Below, in pieces: positions 7,384-15,352 of a stretch of 22,314 bases of DNA; the stretch's first letter is position 1; each line of letters opens with the position of its first letter. The position numbers were made by a program, and so were the translations under genes. Origin of the DNA: an uncultured Prevotella sp. (GTDB lineage Bacteria; Bacteroidota; Bacteroidia; Bacteroidales; Bacteroidaceae); NCBI GenBank assembly GCA_902477645.1, contig CABSIA010000033.1, positions 1 to 22,314 on the forward strand, read 5' to 3'. The notes below the pieces were generated by a model that saw only the letters and a list, made by a program, of their open reading frames with translations, was not told the origin of the DNA and ran no database searches.

Positions 7384-9375
7384 CTATTTCTTGCGCTCGC
7401 TTTCTTTTATGAAGCCGTGACGGTAGGCATAGAGCAGTCCCTTTAGCTCGGCTATCTGCTGTTTTAGTTCCGTTCCTTTGTCGGTGTCGGCAACGAGCAT
7501 CCTGTGGCTCGACATCTCTACAATTTGTGTTGTGCTCTTGATGTCTGTACCTCTGATAATTGCGTCCTCGGCACTTGTAAACGGCTCATGCTGGACGAGT
7601 TGGAAACCGCGGCTGTGGTAGACGAGGGTGTATCCTGCAATGCCAGTTTCCTTATGATACGCCTGAGAGAAACCGCCGTCAATGACCATAAGTTTTCCGT
7701 TTGCCTTAATCGGGTTTTCTCCGCTTGCCGCATGCACTGGCACGTGTCCGTTTATGATGTGGCAGTTAGGGCCTGTCAGCCCGAATGCCTCCATAATGCG
7801 GTCACAAATTTCCTCCTCCGTCCGCAGGGTGAAGAAGTTTCCCTTTGTCTCTTGGTGGGTTTCTTTCTCGTTGATGAAATAGCGTTCGAAAGTAGCCATT
7901 TTAGATTTGTCGAATAGGGGGCTCTCTGGTCCGCACCACAGATAGAGGAAATAGTCGATGGCGTATTCTCTCTCTTCGTCTGGAGTATCGTTTTGGAAGG
8001 CTGAGCGTATCTGCATGCCTATGTCGGTCATCAGGGTACGTCCCGAGCATTTGTGCCCAGGCCTTATCTCAACCTCTTTCAAAGTTCCGTTTTCGTTTAG
8101 AGGAATTGACGCATGGAACAGCAGGTTGTTGTTGTATACGGCATACATGCAGCCGTGTGCGAGCATTGCCCTTAGGTGGCGGTGTAGTTTTTCGCTTACC
8201 ATGAAGAAGTGGTGAAGATGTCTCATCAGTGCCTCTTCCTCTTCGGTGAGCTTAGTTGGACATTGGGGATTGATGGTTGGGAAGTTGTTGCTCTTCAGAG
8301 TGTATTTCTTTCCGTCTAATGTTATGGTTCCAGTCTCGTAGTCTATGCTGTTAAGCAGGTCACGGTTCTCCATTTTCCACTCTGGATGTTTGTGGTACAA
8401 TTGCGCCTCAACTTTAAACTGCATAATGGCTATTGCCTTGTGCATCTGTGCGGTAAGCCTTTCGGTCTTGGCATCCATATTGTCGGCACCTCCGTTGAAT
8501 TTTGGCATAAACTCCGTGCATGGGTCGTCTTTGTATGCCTCCATTGCAAACGTGGCAAGCGGAACGAGATTTATGCCGTAGCCCTCTTCAAGTGTGGTGA
8601 GGTTTGAGTATCTCAGCGAGAGTCTTATCACGTTGCAGATGCAGGCGTCGTTGCCGGCTGCCGCCCCCATCCACAGTATGTCGTGGTTTCCCCATGTTAT
8701 GTCCCAGTGCTGATAGTTCTCCATCAGATCCATTATGCGGTGTGCCCCAGGCCCGCGGTCGTATATGTCGCCAAGAAGATGAAGCTGGTCGATAGCCAGT
8801 CTCTGTATAACCTCTGCAAGTGCTATTATGAAGTCGTTGGCACGTCCTGTAGAGATTATCGTGTCTATGATAACGTTCACGTAGGCAGTCTTGTTGCTGT
8901 CCTCTGTCCGCTCGTGCAGAAGCTCCTCGATAATGTACGAGAAATCGGCAGGCAGTGAGTGGCGTACCTTTGAGCGTGTGTATTTGCTCGACACGTCGCG
9001 GCATATTGCCACAAGTTTGTGCAGAGTGATATGATACCAGTCATCAAGGTCTTCCTCGTTGGCTTTTACAAGTTCAAGTTTCTGTTCGGGATAATATATC
9101 AGGGTACACAGCTCACGTTTCTCTGTTTCGCGCAGAGTTGTTCCAAATAGTTCGTTGACTTTCCGTTTTATGTTTCCAGAGGCGTTTTTCAGTATGTGTT
9201 GGAACGCCTCATACTCGCCGTGTATGTCTGCAAGGAAATGCTCGGTGCCTTTTGGCAGGTTCAGTATGGCTTGCAGGTTTATGATTTCTGTGCTTGCCTC
9301 TGCAATTGTCGGGAACGAGTGTGCCAGCAGTTGCAGGTATCTCATGTCTTTCTTTATGTCTTTCGGGGTCGTCAT
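7384..9375 (-). CDS. fbp: Fructose-1,6-bisphosphatase, class III
   Basis: Hydrolyses fructose 1,6-bisphosphate to fructose 6-phosphate, the committed step of gluconeogenesis, in the cytoplasm. The 663 residues match the class III (Bacillus-type) enzyme in length (about 640-670). Its calcineurin-like metal-site motifs are in order: LADIHGEYEAF (D50, H52), HLLGDIYDRGPGAHRIMD, WGNHDILWMGAAAG, and near the C-terminus NGHVPVHAASGENPIKANG with MVIDGGFSQAYHK. Its ATG overlaps the stop codon of the upstream GT4-like gene (ATGA), so it is probably translated in series with that gene. A strong terminator follows. Identification is very secure from the motif set. The link to amino-acid and glycosyltransferase genes is positional only. 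Confidence 0.96.
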   Translation of the reverse strand: MTTPKDIKKDMRYLQLLAHSFPTIAEASTEIINLQAILNLPKGTEHFLADIHGEYEAFQHILKNASGNIKRKVNELFGTTLRETEKRELCTLIYYPEQKLELVKANEEDLDDWYHITLHKLVAICRDVSSKYTRSKVRHSLPADFSYIIEELLHERTEDSNKTAYVNVIIDTIISTGRANDFIIALAEVIQRLAIDQLHLLGDIYDRGPGAHRIMDLMENYQHWDITWGNHDILWMGAAAGNDACICNVIRLSLRYSNLTTLEEGYGINLVPLATFAMEAYKDDPCTEFMPKFNGGADNMDAKTERLTAQMHKAIAIMQFKVEAQLYHKHPEWKMENRDLLNSIDYETGTITLDGKKYTLKSNNFPTINPQCPTKLTEEEEALMRHLHHFFMVSEKLHRHLRAMLAHGCMYAVYNNNLLFHASIPLNENGTLKEVEIRPGHKCSGRTLMTDIGMQIRSAFQNDTPDEEREYAIDYFLYLWCGPESPLFDKSKMATFERYFINEKETHQETKGNFFTLRTEEEICDRIMEAFGLTGPNCHIINGHVPVHAASGENPIKANGKLMVIDGGFSQAYHKETGIAGYTLVYHSRGFQLVQHEPFTSAEDAIIRGTDIKSTTQIVEMSSHRMLVADTDKGTELKQQIAELKGLLYAYRHGFIKESERKK

Positions 9376-10529
9376 GACAATGGTGTTTTTAGTTTAGTTA
9401 TCTTGGCTGTTATTTCGTTTGTTTGTCTGTCGTAAATTGGTTTAACTGGCATAAAGCCCTCGGTTAGCCGTGTGATGGTTTCCATAGCGGCCTCAAGTCT
9501 CGACATGAAAGTGAGTGCGCCGGTGGTTGAGAGCATTGCCGCAAGTGAGTCCTCGTCATAGTCGGTATTCAATAGCTTTTCCGCAAGGTTTACCACATGC
9601 CGGAGTGGGAGAGTGTTGTGTGTAATCTCGTGTCGTATGTTAAGGACCGCCATGCACAATTCAAATTCTGTTTGCCCGTCATCAGATGCGAGATCTTCTA
9701 TCTTGCTCTTCAGCATGATGTTTGAGCTTAGAGTGTCGTCACATTTTATGTCGCCCTCGTCATATCTTGACTTTTCCAAAAACCGCCTGTTTTCTTCTAC
9801 AACGATTATGTCGTTGCTATATTGCATAGTGTCGGCACCTTTTTCGAGGTAATCGGTAATATGCTCGTCGTGTGCATAGATGCAGATGTTTCTCCAGTCG
9901 GTATCGTCGATTGTCTTTATTTCACTTTTTGCCTCATCCATGGCTTTTGGCATATTTGTGAGATTGGGGTCTATGGCTGCGTGTATCAGATGTGACAATG
10001 CAATTGCGGCCTTTTCAGACATCAGTGTGTACACGTTAGAGTCAAACACTTTCTGATACAGCGCCATCATCTCCGCCGTCATGTCTTGGGGCGAGACAAG
10101 ACTTGTAAATACTGGATTTTTTATGACGGCTATGCGGCTGTTCCATTTTAGCCTATTGAGCATTTCCTGCTCAAAGCGTCCGCCAACATGCACAGCCGAT
10201 GCCTGTCGTGTCATACTGCGCTGATATGTCGTGGCCTGCAATTTTCGCTTGGCATTCTTACCCTTCATGGCCCAAGGCTCAAGCCCGCCTAAAGGAGAAT
10301 AAACCGTTGGTACGCCTGCTCTGGTAGCTTTAGCCATAACTTTAGCTGCCTCATGGTTCCAACATCCGAAAACATGGAGCAGTGACACGTCATCAAACAT
10401 TTTTGGCTGAAACTGATGTGTTATAGCACAATGGCAGCTTTCGTTAAGACATTTGTCGAGAGCCGTCACCAGCTCACGGTTTGAGTCGATGGCGAATGCT
10501 GATTGTGGTATGTAGAGCAGGATGTCCAT
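9372..10529 (-). CDS. GT4-like protein lacking a normal C-terminal catalytic half
   Basis: The first 150 residues or so resemble the N-terminal domain of GT4 glycosyltransferases. They start with strand MDILLYIP and include LLHVFGCWNHEAAKVMAKA followed by GVPTVYSPLGGLEPWAMKG, the family's 'HiHG...PyvvSPhGmLepwa' pattern. The remaining 230 residues or so are mostly helical. They show no ELxGxG... nucleotide-sugar motif and no E-x7-E, so it may be a scaffold or a degenerate enzyme rather than an active transferase. I chose the ATG at 10529, four bases after the GT2 stop, because the frame's first possible start (10559) overlaps GT2 and adds ten residues without family support. Its stop overlaps the fbp start as ATGA. 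Its partner is probably the GT2 gene just upstream. Confidence 0.7.
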   Translation of the reverse strand: MDILLYIPQSAFAIDSNRELVTALDKCLNESCHCAITHQFQPKMFDDVSLLHVFGCWNHEAAKVMAKATRAGVPTVYSPLGGLEPWAMKGKNAKRKLQATTYQRSMTRQASAVHVGGRFEQEMLNRLKWNSRIAVIKNPVFTSLVSPQDMTAEMMALYQKVFDSNVYTLMSEKAAIALSHLIHAAIDPNLTNMPKAMDEAKSEIKTIDDTDWRNICIYAHDEHITDYLEKGADTMQYSNDIIVVEENRRFLEKSRYDEGDIKCDDTLSSNIMLKSKIEDLASDDGQTEFELCMAVLNIRHEITHNTLPLRHVVNLAEKLLNTDYDEDSLAAMLSTTGALTFMSRLEAAMETITRLTEGFMPVKPIYDRQTNEITAKITKLKTPLS

Positions 10530-10533
10530 TCGC

Positions 10534-11691
10534 TTAAAGTTTGTGGGTTGTGAAGTCAAGTTTGTCTGCCAGACGGTGCTGAACGGAATAATGCAGATTG
10601 TGCCATATCACAGCAAGCTGTAGCGGCAGAGCAAGTATGGCGGGTATCTTCTCTCCGAACATCTTAGCCTTTTTAGACAGAAAAATGCTGCGTATAATTG
10701 TGTTGATGAGAAGCGATGTGATGGCTGCGCCCATGATAATCCACAATTTCATCACAGCGGCAACGGCAATGGCTGAAACCATGATAATGAATGGAATATG
10801 AAGCATAGTCTGGTCGAAGTTGAAGACGAGTCTGTGGCGAAAACTTCTTTCCAACAATTTTCTTGTCTCAAGATAGTACATGTGTCGGTATTTCCATGCC
10901 TTGTGGGTTGGCGCCTTTTCTCTGAGCCATGCCTCTGGAGAAATCTCCGTTGCGGTGTTTTCTGCCGTTCCAAACTTGTTGACTATAAAATCGTATTCGC
11001 CCCTTACGAGGTTCAGATTGCCACGGAAACCCTCGTTATCCATGAATATGCTTTTCCTGATGAGCAGGTTAGCGCCAAAATGCCTGTAGGCTATGTGCTT
11101 TTGAGTTTCGCGAAGCTGATAGCATTCTGTCTGTAAACGCTCAAATCGGCAGTAGAGTGGTGCGTCGTTGTCGAAATTGCTATATCCGGTCACGATGTCA
11201 ATGTCATTCTGGCAGTTTCTTGCCATAGTAGCCAGCCATTGGTCTGATACCGGTGCATACGAAGGCTCGGTGAGCATAACCCACTCATGTTTGGCTGCCT
11301 TGACACCTATGGTCATGGCAAGTTTTTTTCTGCTCATATATCTCGACGACTCAGGGATGAGTGTGTAGTAGAGCCTCTCGTTTTCAGCAGAAATCAGTTT
11401 CAGCACATCCTCGGTTTCGCTGTCGCCTCTTTCTGCCACAACTATCACCTGAACGCCAGCCGGGTATTGCTGATTAAGTATCAGCGGAAGATTGGTGCGT
11501 AGTTCCGGTGCACTGTCGTGCGCCGTTATAACAATGCTTATAGGTGGCAACTGCTGCTGTTTGCCGTTGTCGCCCTCTTCTCCGTTCTCCTTAGTTTTTA
11601 TTTTTCTGAAGAACGGATTAAACAGAGGCGGGACAAAAGCCAACAGCAGCAGAGCCGCACACAACGAAATTGTAAAAATATCGGTTGTCAT
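10534..11691 (-). CDS. Membrane-associated family 2 glycosyltransferase
   Basis: Predicted processive or single-addition GT2 enzyme working at the inner membrane. From the ATG at 11691 it has 385 residues. There is one N-terminal hydrophobic helix (IFTISLCAALLLLAFVPPLF), then a GT-A fold opening with PISIVITAHDSAPELRTNLP. ILNQQYPAGVQVIVVAERG follows, and two hydrophobic segments near the C-terminus span about 290-350 (FIIMVSAIAVAAVMKLWIIMG). The frame is open back to 11877 inside lysA, but the ATG at 11691 overlaps the lysA stop (ATGA) and begins the membrane helix, so it is the likely start. The metal-binding DxD is not obvious; TEPSYAP sits about where it is expected. The sugar and acceptor are unknown. 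Confidence 0.82.
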   Translation of the reverse strand: MTTDIFTISLCAALLLLAFVPPLFNPFFRKIKTKENGEEGDNGKQQQLPPISIVITAHDSAPELRTNLPLILNQQYPAGVQVIVVAERGDSETEDVLKLISAENERLYYTLIPESSRYMSRKKLAMTIGVKAAKHEWVMLTEPSYAPVSDQWLATMARNCQNDIDIVTGYSNFDNDAPLYCRFERLQTECYQLRETQKHIAYRHFGANLLIRKSIFMDNEGFRGNLNLVRGEYDFIVNKFGTAENTATEISPEAWLREKAPTHKAWKYRHMYYLETRKLLERSFRHRLVFNFDQTMLHIPFIIMVSAIAVAAVMKLWIIMGAAITSLLINTIIRSIFLSKKAKMFGEKIPAILALPLQLAVIWHNLHYSVQHRLADKLDFTTHKL

Positions 11692-12845
11692 AAATCTTCT
11701 GTTATGTAGCCTGTGGGTAATTTCCGGCAGTTGTATTGACTTGCCATAATCTCGCCGTATGCGCCGGCAGATCTTAGTGCGAGCAAATCGCCGCGTTTGG
11801 TCCTGTTTATGTCTATGGCCTTTGCGAAAACATCGCTCGACTCGCAAATCGGACCAACAACATCGTAGGTCTCGCATGGCTCATCGCTGCTGATGTTCTC
11901 AATTTTGTGGTAAGCCTGATACAGGGCAGGCCGAATAAGATCTGTCATTCCGGCATCAACGATAGCGAACTTTTTCGCCGTACCCTGCTTTATGTATAAA
12001 GTTCGGGTAATCAACGAGCCCATTTGGGCAACGACTGCTCTTCCAAGCTCAAAGTGCAATGTCTGTCCCTGACGCAATTTCAGTTTTGTTGCGTAAGTGT
12101 CGAAATACTCTTTGAAGTCGGGAATTGGCTCACGGTTCGGGTGGTCGTAGCTTACTCCCAGTCCTCCGCCCACGTTTATGTTCTCAACTTTTATGTGGTG
12201 CATCTCTAACTTATCCTGCAACTCGTTTATCCTGTTGCATAAAGCCTGGAAGTCGCCCATGTCAAGTATCTGGCTGCCAATATGAAAATGCAGTCCGACA
12301 AAAGCCACGTTCTTCATTTCCGCAGCTTTTTCTATAGCTGTCTCCATGTCTTCCATGGCTATGCCGAACTTGTTCTCAGCCAATCCTGTGGTAATGTTGG
12401 CGTGTGTGTGCGCGCCGACATTCGGATTTATGCGGAATGCGACTTTTGCCACCTTTCCGCGTTTCTCTGCCAGTTCATTGATGACCTCAAGCTCGGCTAT
12501 GCTTTCCACATTGAAGCAGAAAATCTCTTTGTCGAGTCCGAGATTTATCTCCCAGTCGCTTTTGCCTACACCTGCGTAAACAATTTTCGAAGGGGGAAAG
12601 CCTGCCTTCAGAGCTGCCTCAATCTCACCGCCGCTCACACAGTCTGCTCCCAGGCCGGCCTGACAGATTATGTTTAGTACTTTGGCGTTTGCATTAGCCT
12701 TGACTGCATAGTGGACATGGAAATTTCCGTATTTGCAGGTTTCCGCATTTATGGCTTTTAGAGTACGGCGAAGCAGTTCTGTATCGTAATAGTAGAACGG
12801 GGTCTCTATGCTATTGAACTTCTCTGTTGGAAAAATACCTTTCAT
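11688..12845 (-). CDS. lysA: Diaminopimelate decarboxylase
   Basis: PLP-dependent fold III decarboxylase that converts meso-diaminopimelate to L-lysine. The 385 residues show: the PLP lysine in HVHYAVKANAN (K49), the phosphate and substrate region GLHFHIGSQILD, the glycine-rich NVGGGLGVSYDHP, the active-site Cys in GPICESSDVFAKA, and the C-terminal SAGAYGEIMASQYNCR with the conserved Tyr. CESSD plus GSQ favours LysA over arginine or ornithine decarboxylases of the same fold. It lies 46 bases after lysC, so first and last steps of the lysine branch are paired. Its stop overlaps the start of the GT2 gene. No lysine riboswitch was seen. Confidence 0.95.
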   Translation of the reverse strand: MKGIFPTEKFNSIETPFYYYDTELLRRTLKAINAETCKYGNFHVHYAVKANANAKVLNIICQAGLGADCVSGGEIEAALKAGFPPSKIVYAGVGKSDWEINLGLDKEIFCFNVESIAELEVINELAEKRGKVAKVAFRINPNVGAHTHANITTGLAENKFGIAMEDMETAIEKAAEMKNVAFVGLHFHIGSQILDMGDFQALCNRINELQDKLEMHHIKVENINVGGGLGVSYDHPNREPIPDFKEYFDTYATKLKLRQGQTLHFELGRAVVAQMGSLITRTLYIKQGTAKKFAIVDAGMTDLIRPALYQAYHKIENISSDEPCETYDVVGPICESSDVFAKAIDINRTKRGDLLALRSAGAYGEIMASQYNCRKLPTGYITEDL

Positions 12846-12891
12846 AATTGTGATTTGTTGCTTTGTGTGTGTGTTGTGTGTTGATATGCGT

Positions 12892-14214
12892 TTATTTGAA
12901 CAGTACGTTGCTGAGATTTTGCAGAGCCTGCTTCTTGTCGCTCTCCTTTATGAGGAAAGAAATGTTGTAGTTGCTGCCGCCGTAGCTGATCATTCTGACA
13001 GGAATATTCTTCATTGCATCGGTAGCCATTGTCTCAAAGCCAAGGTTGCTCCAGTCGAGGTCGCCGACAACACAGACGATACACATGTTTGAGTCGACTG
13101 TTACGGTGCCGTATTTCTTCAGCTCATTTACGATATCGTGCAGGTGGTCGTCCTTGTCGATACTCATGCTCACGCCAACCTCAGATGTCGCAATCATGTC
13201 GATAGGGGTCTGATAGCTCTCGAAAATCTCAAAAACCTTTCTCAAAAATCCTGTTGCGAGAAGCATTCTTGACGACTTGATTTTTATGGCAGTGATATTG
13301 TCCTTTGCGGCGACGGCTTTGATTTTGCCTCTCACAATGACGTTGTCAATAATGGTTCCCTCTGCTTTCGGATCCATAGTGTTTTTAAGCCTTACAGGAA
13401 TGCCGGCATATTTGGCTGGCTGAACACATGTCGGGTGCAGGATTTTTGCTCCGAAATATGCAAGATCGGAAGAGCGTCGTGTAGGGAAAGGTCTTACGGC
13501 TTCGGTTTTTTCAACAATGCGCGGGTCGTTGTTGTGCATACCGTCGATATCGGTCCAAATCTGGATTTCGCTTGCCGGCAATGCCGCACCAATCAAAGAG
13601 GCGGTATAGTCAGATCCGCCGCGCTGCAGATTGTCGACCTCACCGTAAGCGTTGCGGCAAATGAAGCCCTGGGTTATGTAAATCTGATATCCGTCGTTGT
13701 CCTTCATTATAGCCTGCAGTTTTTCCTTAATATAGTTTGTGTCAGGCTCGGCATTTTTGTCTGTGCGCATAAAATCGAGGGCGTTCAGCAAAACGGCTTT
13801 AACTCCGCATTCCTGAAGGTAGTTTACAACCATGTTTGTGCTGATAATCTCACCTTGTGCGACAATAGTCTTCTCTTCAAAACTTGTGAAAAGGTCTTTT
13901 GTAAAAGAGCGGAGGAAGTTGAACTCGCTTTGCAGAAACTCGCGTGTTTTCTGTTTGTACTCGTCGGTAGAGTAGAGTTCTTCTATGTGTTGCAGATATT
14001 TCTTTTCAAGGTTGTTGATCACCTCGTTTGCACCCTCAGGATTTTTTTTGTACAGATAGTCGCTAATCTCTACAAGAGAGTTTGTAGTTCCGCTCATTGC
14101 GGAAAGTACCACAAATGTAGGCTCGCCAGATTCTGTAATCAGCTTAGCCACGTTTTTCATTCTTTCAGGAGAACCTACTGAGGTTCCGCCAAATTTCATG
14201 ACTTCCATATTCAT
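12892..14214 (-). CDS. lysC: Aspartokinase (contains an adapter-derived segment)
   Basis: Phosphorylates L-aspartate at the start of the lysine, threonine, methionine and diaminopimelate pathway. The 440 residues fit a monofunctional aspartokinase. The kinase core opens with MKFGGTSVGSPERM, has RGGSDYTASLIGAAL and IWTDIDGM, and resumes at AYFGAKILHPTCVQPAK. Two ACT domains follow (ATSEVGVSMSID; VRMISYGGSNYNISF). The nine residues FPTRRSSDL just before AYFGAKIL are not native. They are encoded by an exact Illumina adapter (13463-13490), where the family has a segment like LSFxEAAEL. The frame is kept, so the artefact is easy to miss. ATGs at 14214, 14208 and 14199 are all possible starts; 14208 (MEVMKFGG) fits relatives best. 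It is followed by lysA. No own promoter is evident, so it may be read from the his-ftsE genes. Confidence 0.92.
   Translation of the reverse strand: MNMEVMKFGGTSVGSPERMKNVAKLITESGEPTFVVLSAMSGTTNSLVEISDYLYKKNPEGANEVINNLEKKYLQHIEELYSTDEYKQKTREFLQSEFNFLRSFTKDLFTSFEEKTIVAQGEIISTNMVVNYLQECGVKAVLLNALDFMRTDKNAEPDTNYIKEKLQAIMKDNDGYQIYITQGFICRNAYGEVDNLQRGGSDYTASLIGAALPASEIQIWTDIDGMHNNDPRIVEKTEAVRPFPTRRSSDLAYFGAKILHPTCVQPAKYAGIPVRLKNTMDPKAEGTIIDNVIVRGKIKAVAAKDNITAIKIKSSRMLLATGFLRKVFEIFESYQTPIDMIATSEVGVSMSIDKDDHLHDIVNELKKYGTVTVDSNMCIVCVVGDLDWSNLGFETMATDAMKNIPVRMISYGGSNYNISFLIKESDKKQALQNLSNVLFK
13463..13490. other. Illumina TruSeq adapter remnant inside lysC
   Basis: Plus-strand bases begin AGATCGGAAGAGCGTCGTGT and continue AGGGAAAG, 28 bases identical to the reverse complement of the 3' part of the TruSeq universal (Read 1) adapter. 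The next adapter bases (AGTGT) do not match, so the remnant ends at 13490. On the lysC strand it is read as part of PFPTRRSSDL, and on the other strand as IGRASCRER; both are well-known adapter-contamination peptides. It has replaced about 27 native coding bases without shifting the frame. Confidence 0.97.
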
Positions 14215-14299
14215 ATCTTTTTGTTTTTTTGTTGTTTTTCTAAATTTTGGGGAGTTTAGTGGGGATAATAGCAGATTGGGGCATTATTAATCTCAAAAA

Positions 14300-15007
14300 T
14301 CAGTCTTCGTTTCTGACAGAAGTTTTGCTATATTCTTGAGTTATCTCACTGATATGCCCATCCTCGCATTTGTACACAATTCCGGGGAACTGGTCTATAA
14401 GCGTCAGGTTGTGGGTTGTCATAACCACAGCTGTTCCGGTTTTTGTGATGTTTTTCAGCACGGTAAGTATGCTTGCCGCAGTTTCGATGTCAAGATTTCC
14501 TGTTGGCTCGTCTGCAATAATGATTTTCGGATTATTGAGCAATGCCCTGGCTATGGAAATCCGCTGTTGCTCACCGCCAGAAAGCTCATGTGGCATTGAG
14601 CTAATTTTGTCCTGCATGCCCACGTCGGTAAGAACCTCCTCAATTCTCTTTTTTATGTCGGCTTTGTTCTTCCATCCTGTAGCTTTCAGGACGAATTTCA
14701 GGTTTTCATATACGGTGCGGTCGTGAAGCAACTGAAAATCCTGAAAAATTATTCCCATTTCTCTTCTCAGCGCAGGTATTTCCTTTCGTTTAAGGCTCGT
14801 TACGTTTCTGCCAAGCACCTCGGCTTTTTCGGCATCTTCTTTGTAAAGGTCAAGCTCACAGTACATGGTCTTCAGAAGCGAGCTTTTTCCGGAGCCTACC
14901 TTCCCGATTATGTAGATGAACTCACCCTCGTCAACGTGGAAGTTAACGTTGTCAAGTACCTGATTGTCTTGCTGATAAACGTTTACGTTTTTATATTCTA
15001 TAAGCAT
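14300..15007 (-). CDS. ftsE: FtsE-like ABC transporter ATPase
   Basis: Cytoplasmic ATPase of the FtsEX type, which with membrane protein FtsX controls peptidoglycan hydrolases at division. The 235 residues have every ABC motif: Walker A GKVGSGKS (35-42), Q-loop GIIFQDFQLL, signature LSGGEQQRISIARALL, Walker B IIIADEPTGNLD and H-loop MTTHN. The short size, GxVGSGKSSLLK and FQDFQLLHDRTVYENL are typical of FtsE in Bacteroidota. A LolD-like or MacB-type ATPase is the main alternative. No ftsX is next to it. It begins 12 bases after hisE, so it seems to be read with the histidine genes, and lysC follows after 85 bases. Confidence 0.85.
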   Translation of the reverse strand: MLIEYKNVNVYQQDNQVLDNVNFHVDEGEFIYIIGKVGSGKSSLLKTMYCELDLYKEDAEKAEVLGRNVTSLKRKEIPALRREMGIIFQDFQLLHDRTVYENLKFVLKATGWKNKADIKKRIEEVLTDVGMQDKISSMPHELSGGEQQRISIARALLNNPKIIIADEPTGNLDIETAASILTVLKNITKTGTAVVMTTHNLTLIDQFPGIVYKCEDGHISEITQEYSKTSVRNED

Positions 15008-15019
15008 GTCGTATATTCT

Positions 15020-15352
15020 TTATTCTTTACTTTTCTCAATTCTTCGTTTCTTGTCCCAGTCCGGGTCGTGTCTTTTTTGCAATTCGAGAGCAATGTCCTC
15101 TATGCGGAGTCCTTTTTCCGTGAGCAGGACCAAAAGGTGGTAAAGCAAGTCTGACGCCTCGTAGACTAACTTGTCTCTTGTTCCACTGGCAGCCTCTATA
15201 ACTGTCTCAAGTGCCTCTTCTCCAACCTTTTGCGCTATGCGGTTCACTCCTTTCTTGAACAGACTTGTAGTGTAGCTCCCCTCTGGCATTTCCTCATGCC
15301 GCTTTTCAATGAAGTCTTGTAGCCCGCTCATAAACAATAGCGGATTTGCCAT
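15020..15352 (-). CDS. hisE: HisE half (phosphoribosyl-ATP pyrophosphatase) of a broken HisIE
   Basis: Hydrolyses phosphoribosyl-ATP to phosphoribosyl-AMP, the second step of histidine synthesis. The 110 residues carry the whole HisE domain: LQDFIEKRHEEMPEGSYTT, the helical core RIAQKVGEEALETVIEA with the metal-binding glutamates, and LVYEASDLLYHLLVLLTEKG. In Bacteroidota this domain is normally fused behind HisI as one protein of about 200 residues. Here it lies in a different frame from HisI and overlaps it by 47 bases. The residues just before its ATG (EDNMANPLLF) look like the normal HisIE linker. So the ATG at 15352 may be an internal Met exposed by a deletion rather than a true start. 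Confidence 0.85.
   Translation of the reverse strand: MANPLLFMSGLQDFIEKRHEEMPEGSYTTSLFKKGVNRIAQKVGEEALETVIEAASGTRDKLVYEASDLLYHLLVLLTEKGLRIEDIALELQKRHDPDWDKKRRIEKSKE

Noticed and set aside
11692..11877. Longer start of the GT2 gene inside lysA
   Set aside because: The extra 62 residues are basic and unlike the family, while the ATG at 11691 overlaps the lysA stop and opens the membrane helix.
13435..14181. A 248-codon plus-strand open frame opposite lysC containing IGRASCRER
   Set aside because: The motif comes from the adapter remnant read on the other strand; the rest is the shadow of lysC.
14215..14299. Lysine riboswitch or separate promoter in front of lysC
   Set aside because: The 85-base gap is A/T-rich, shows no strong stem and no TAnnTTTG box.
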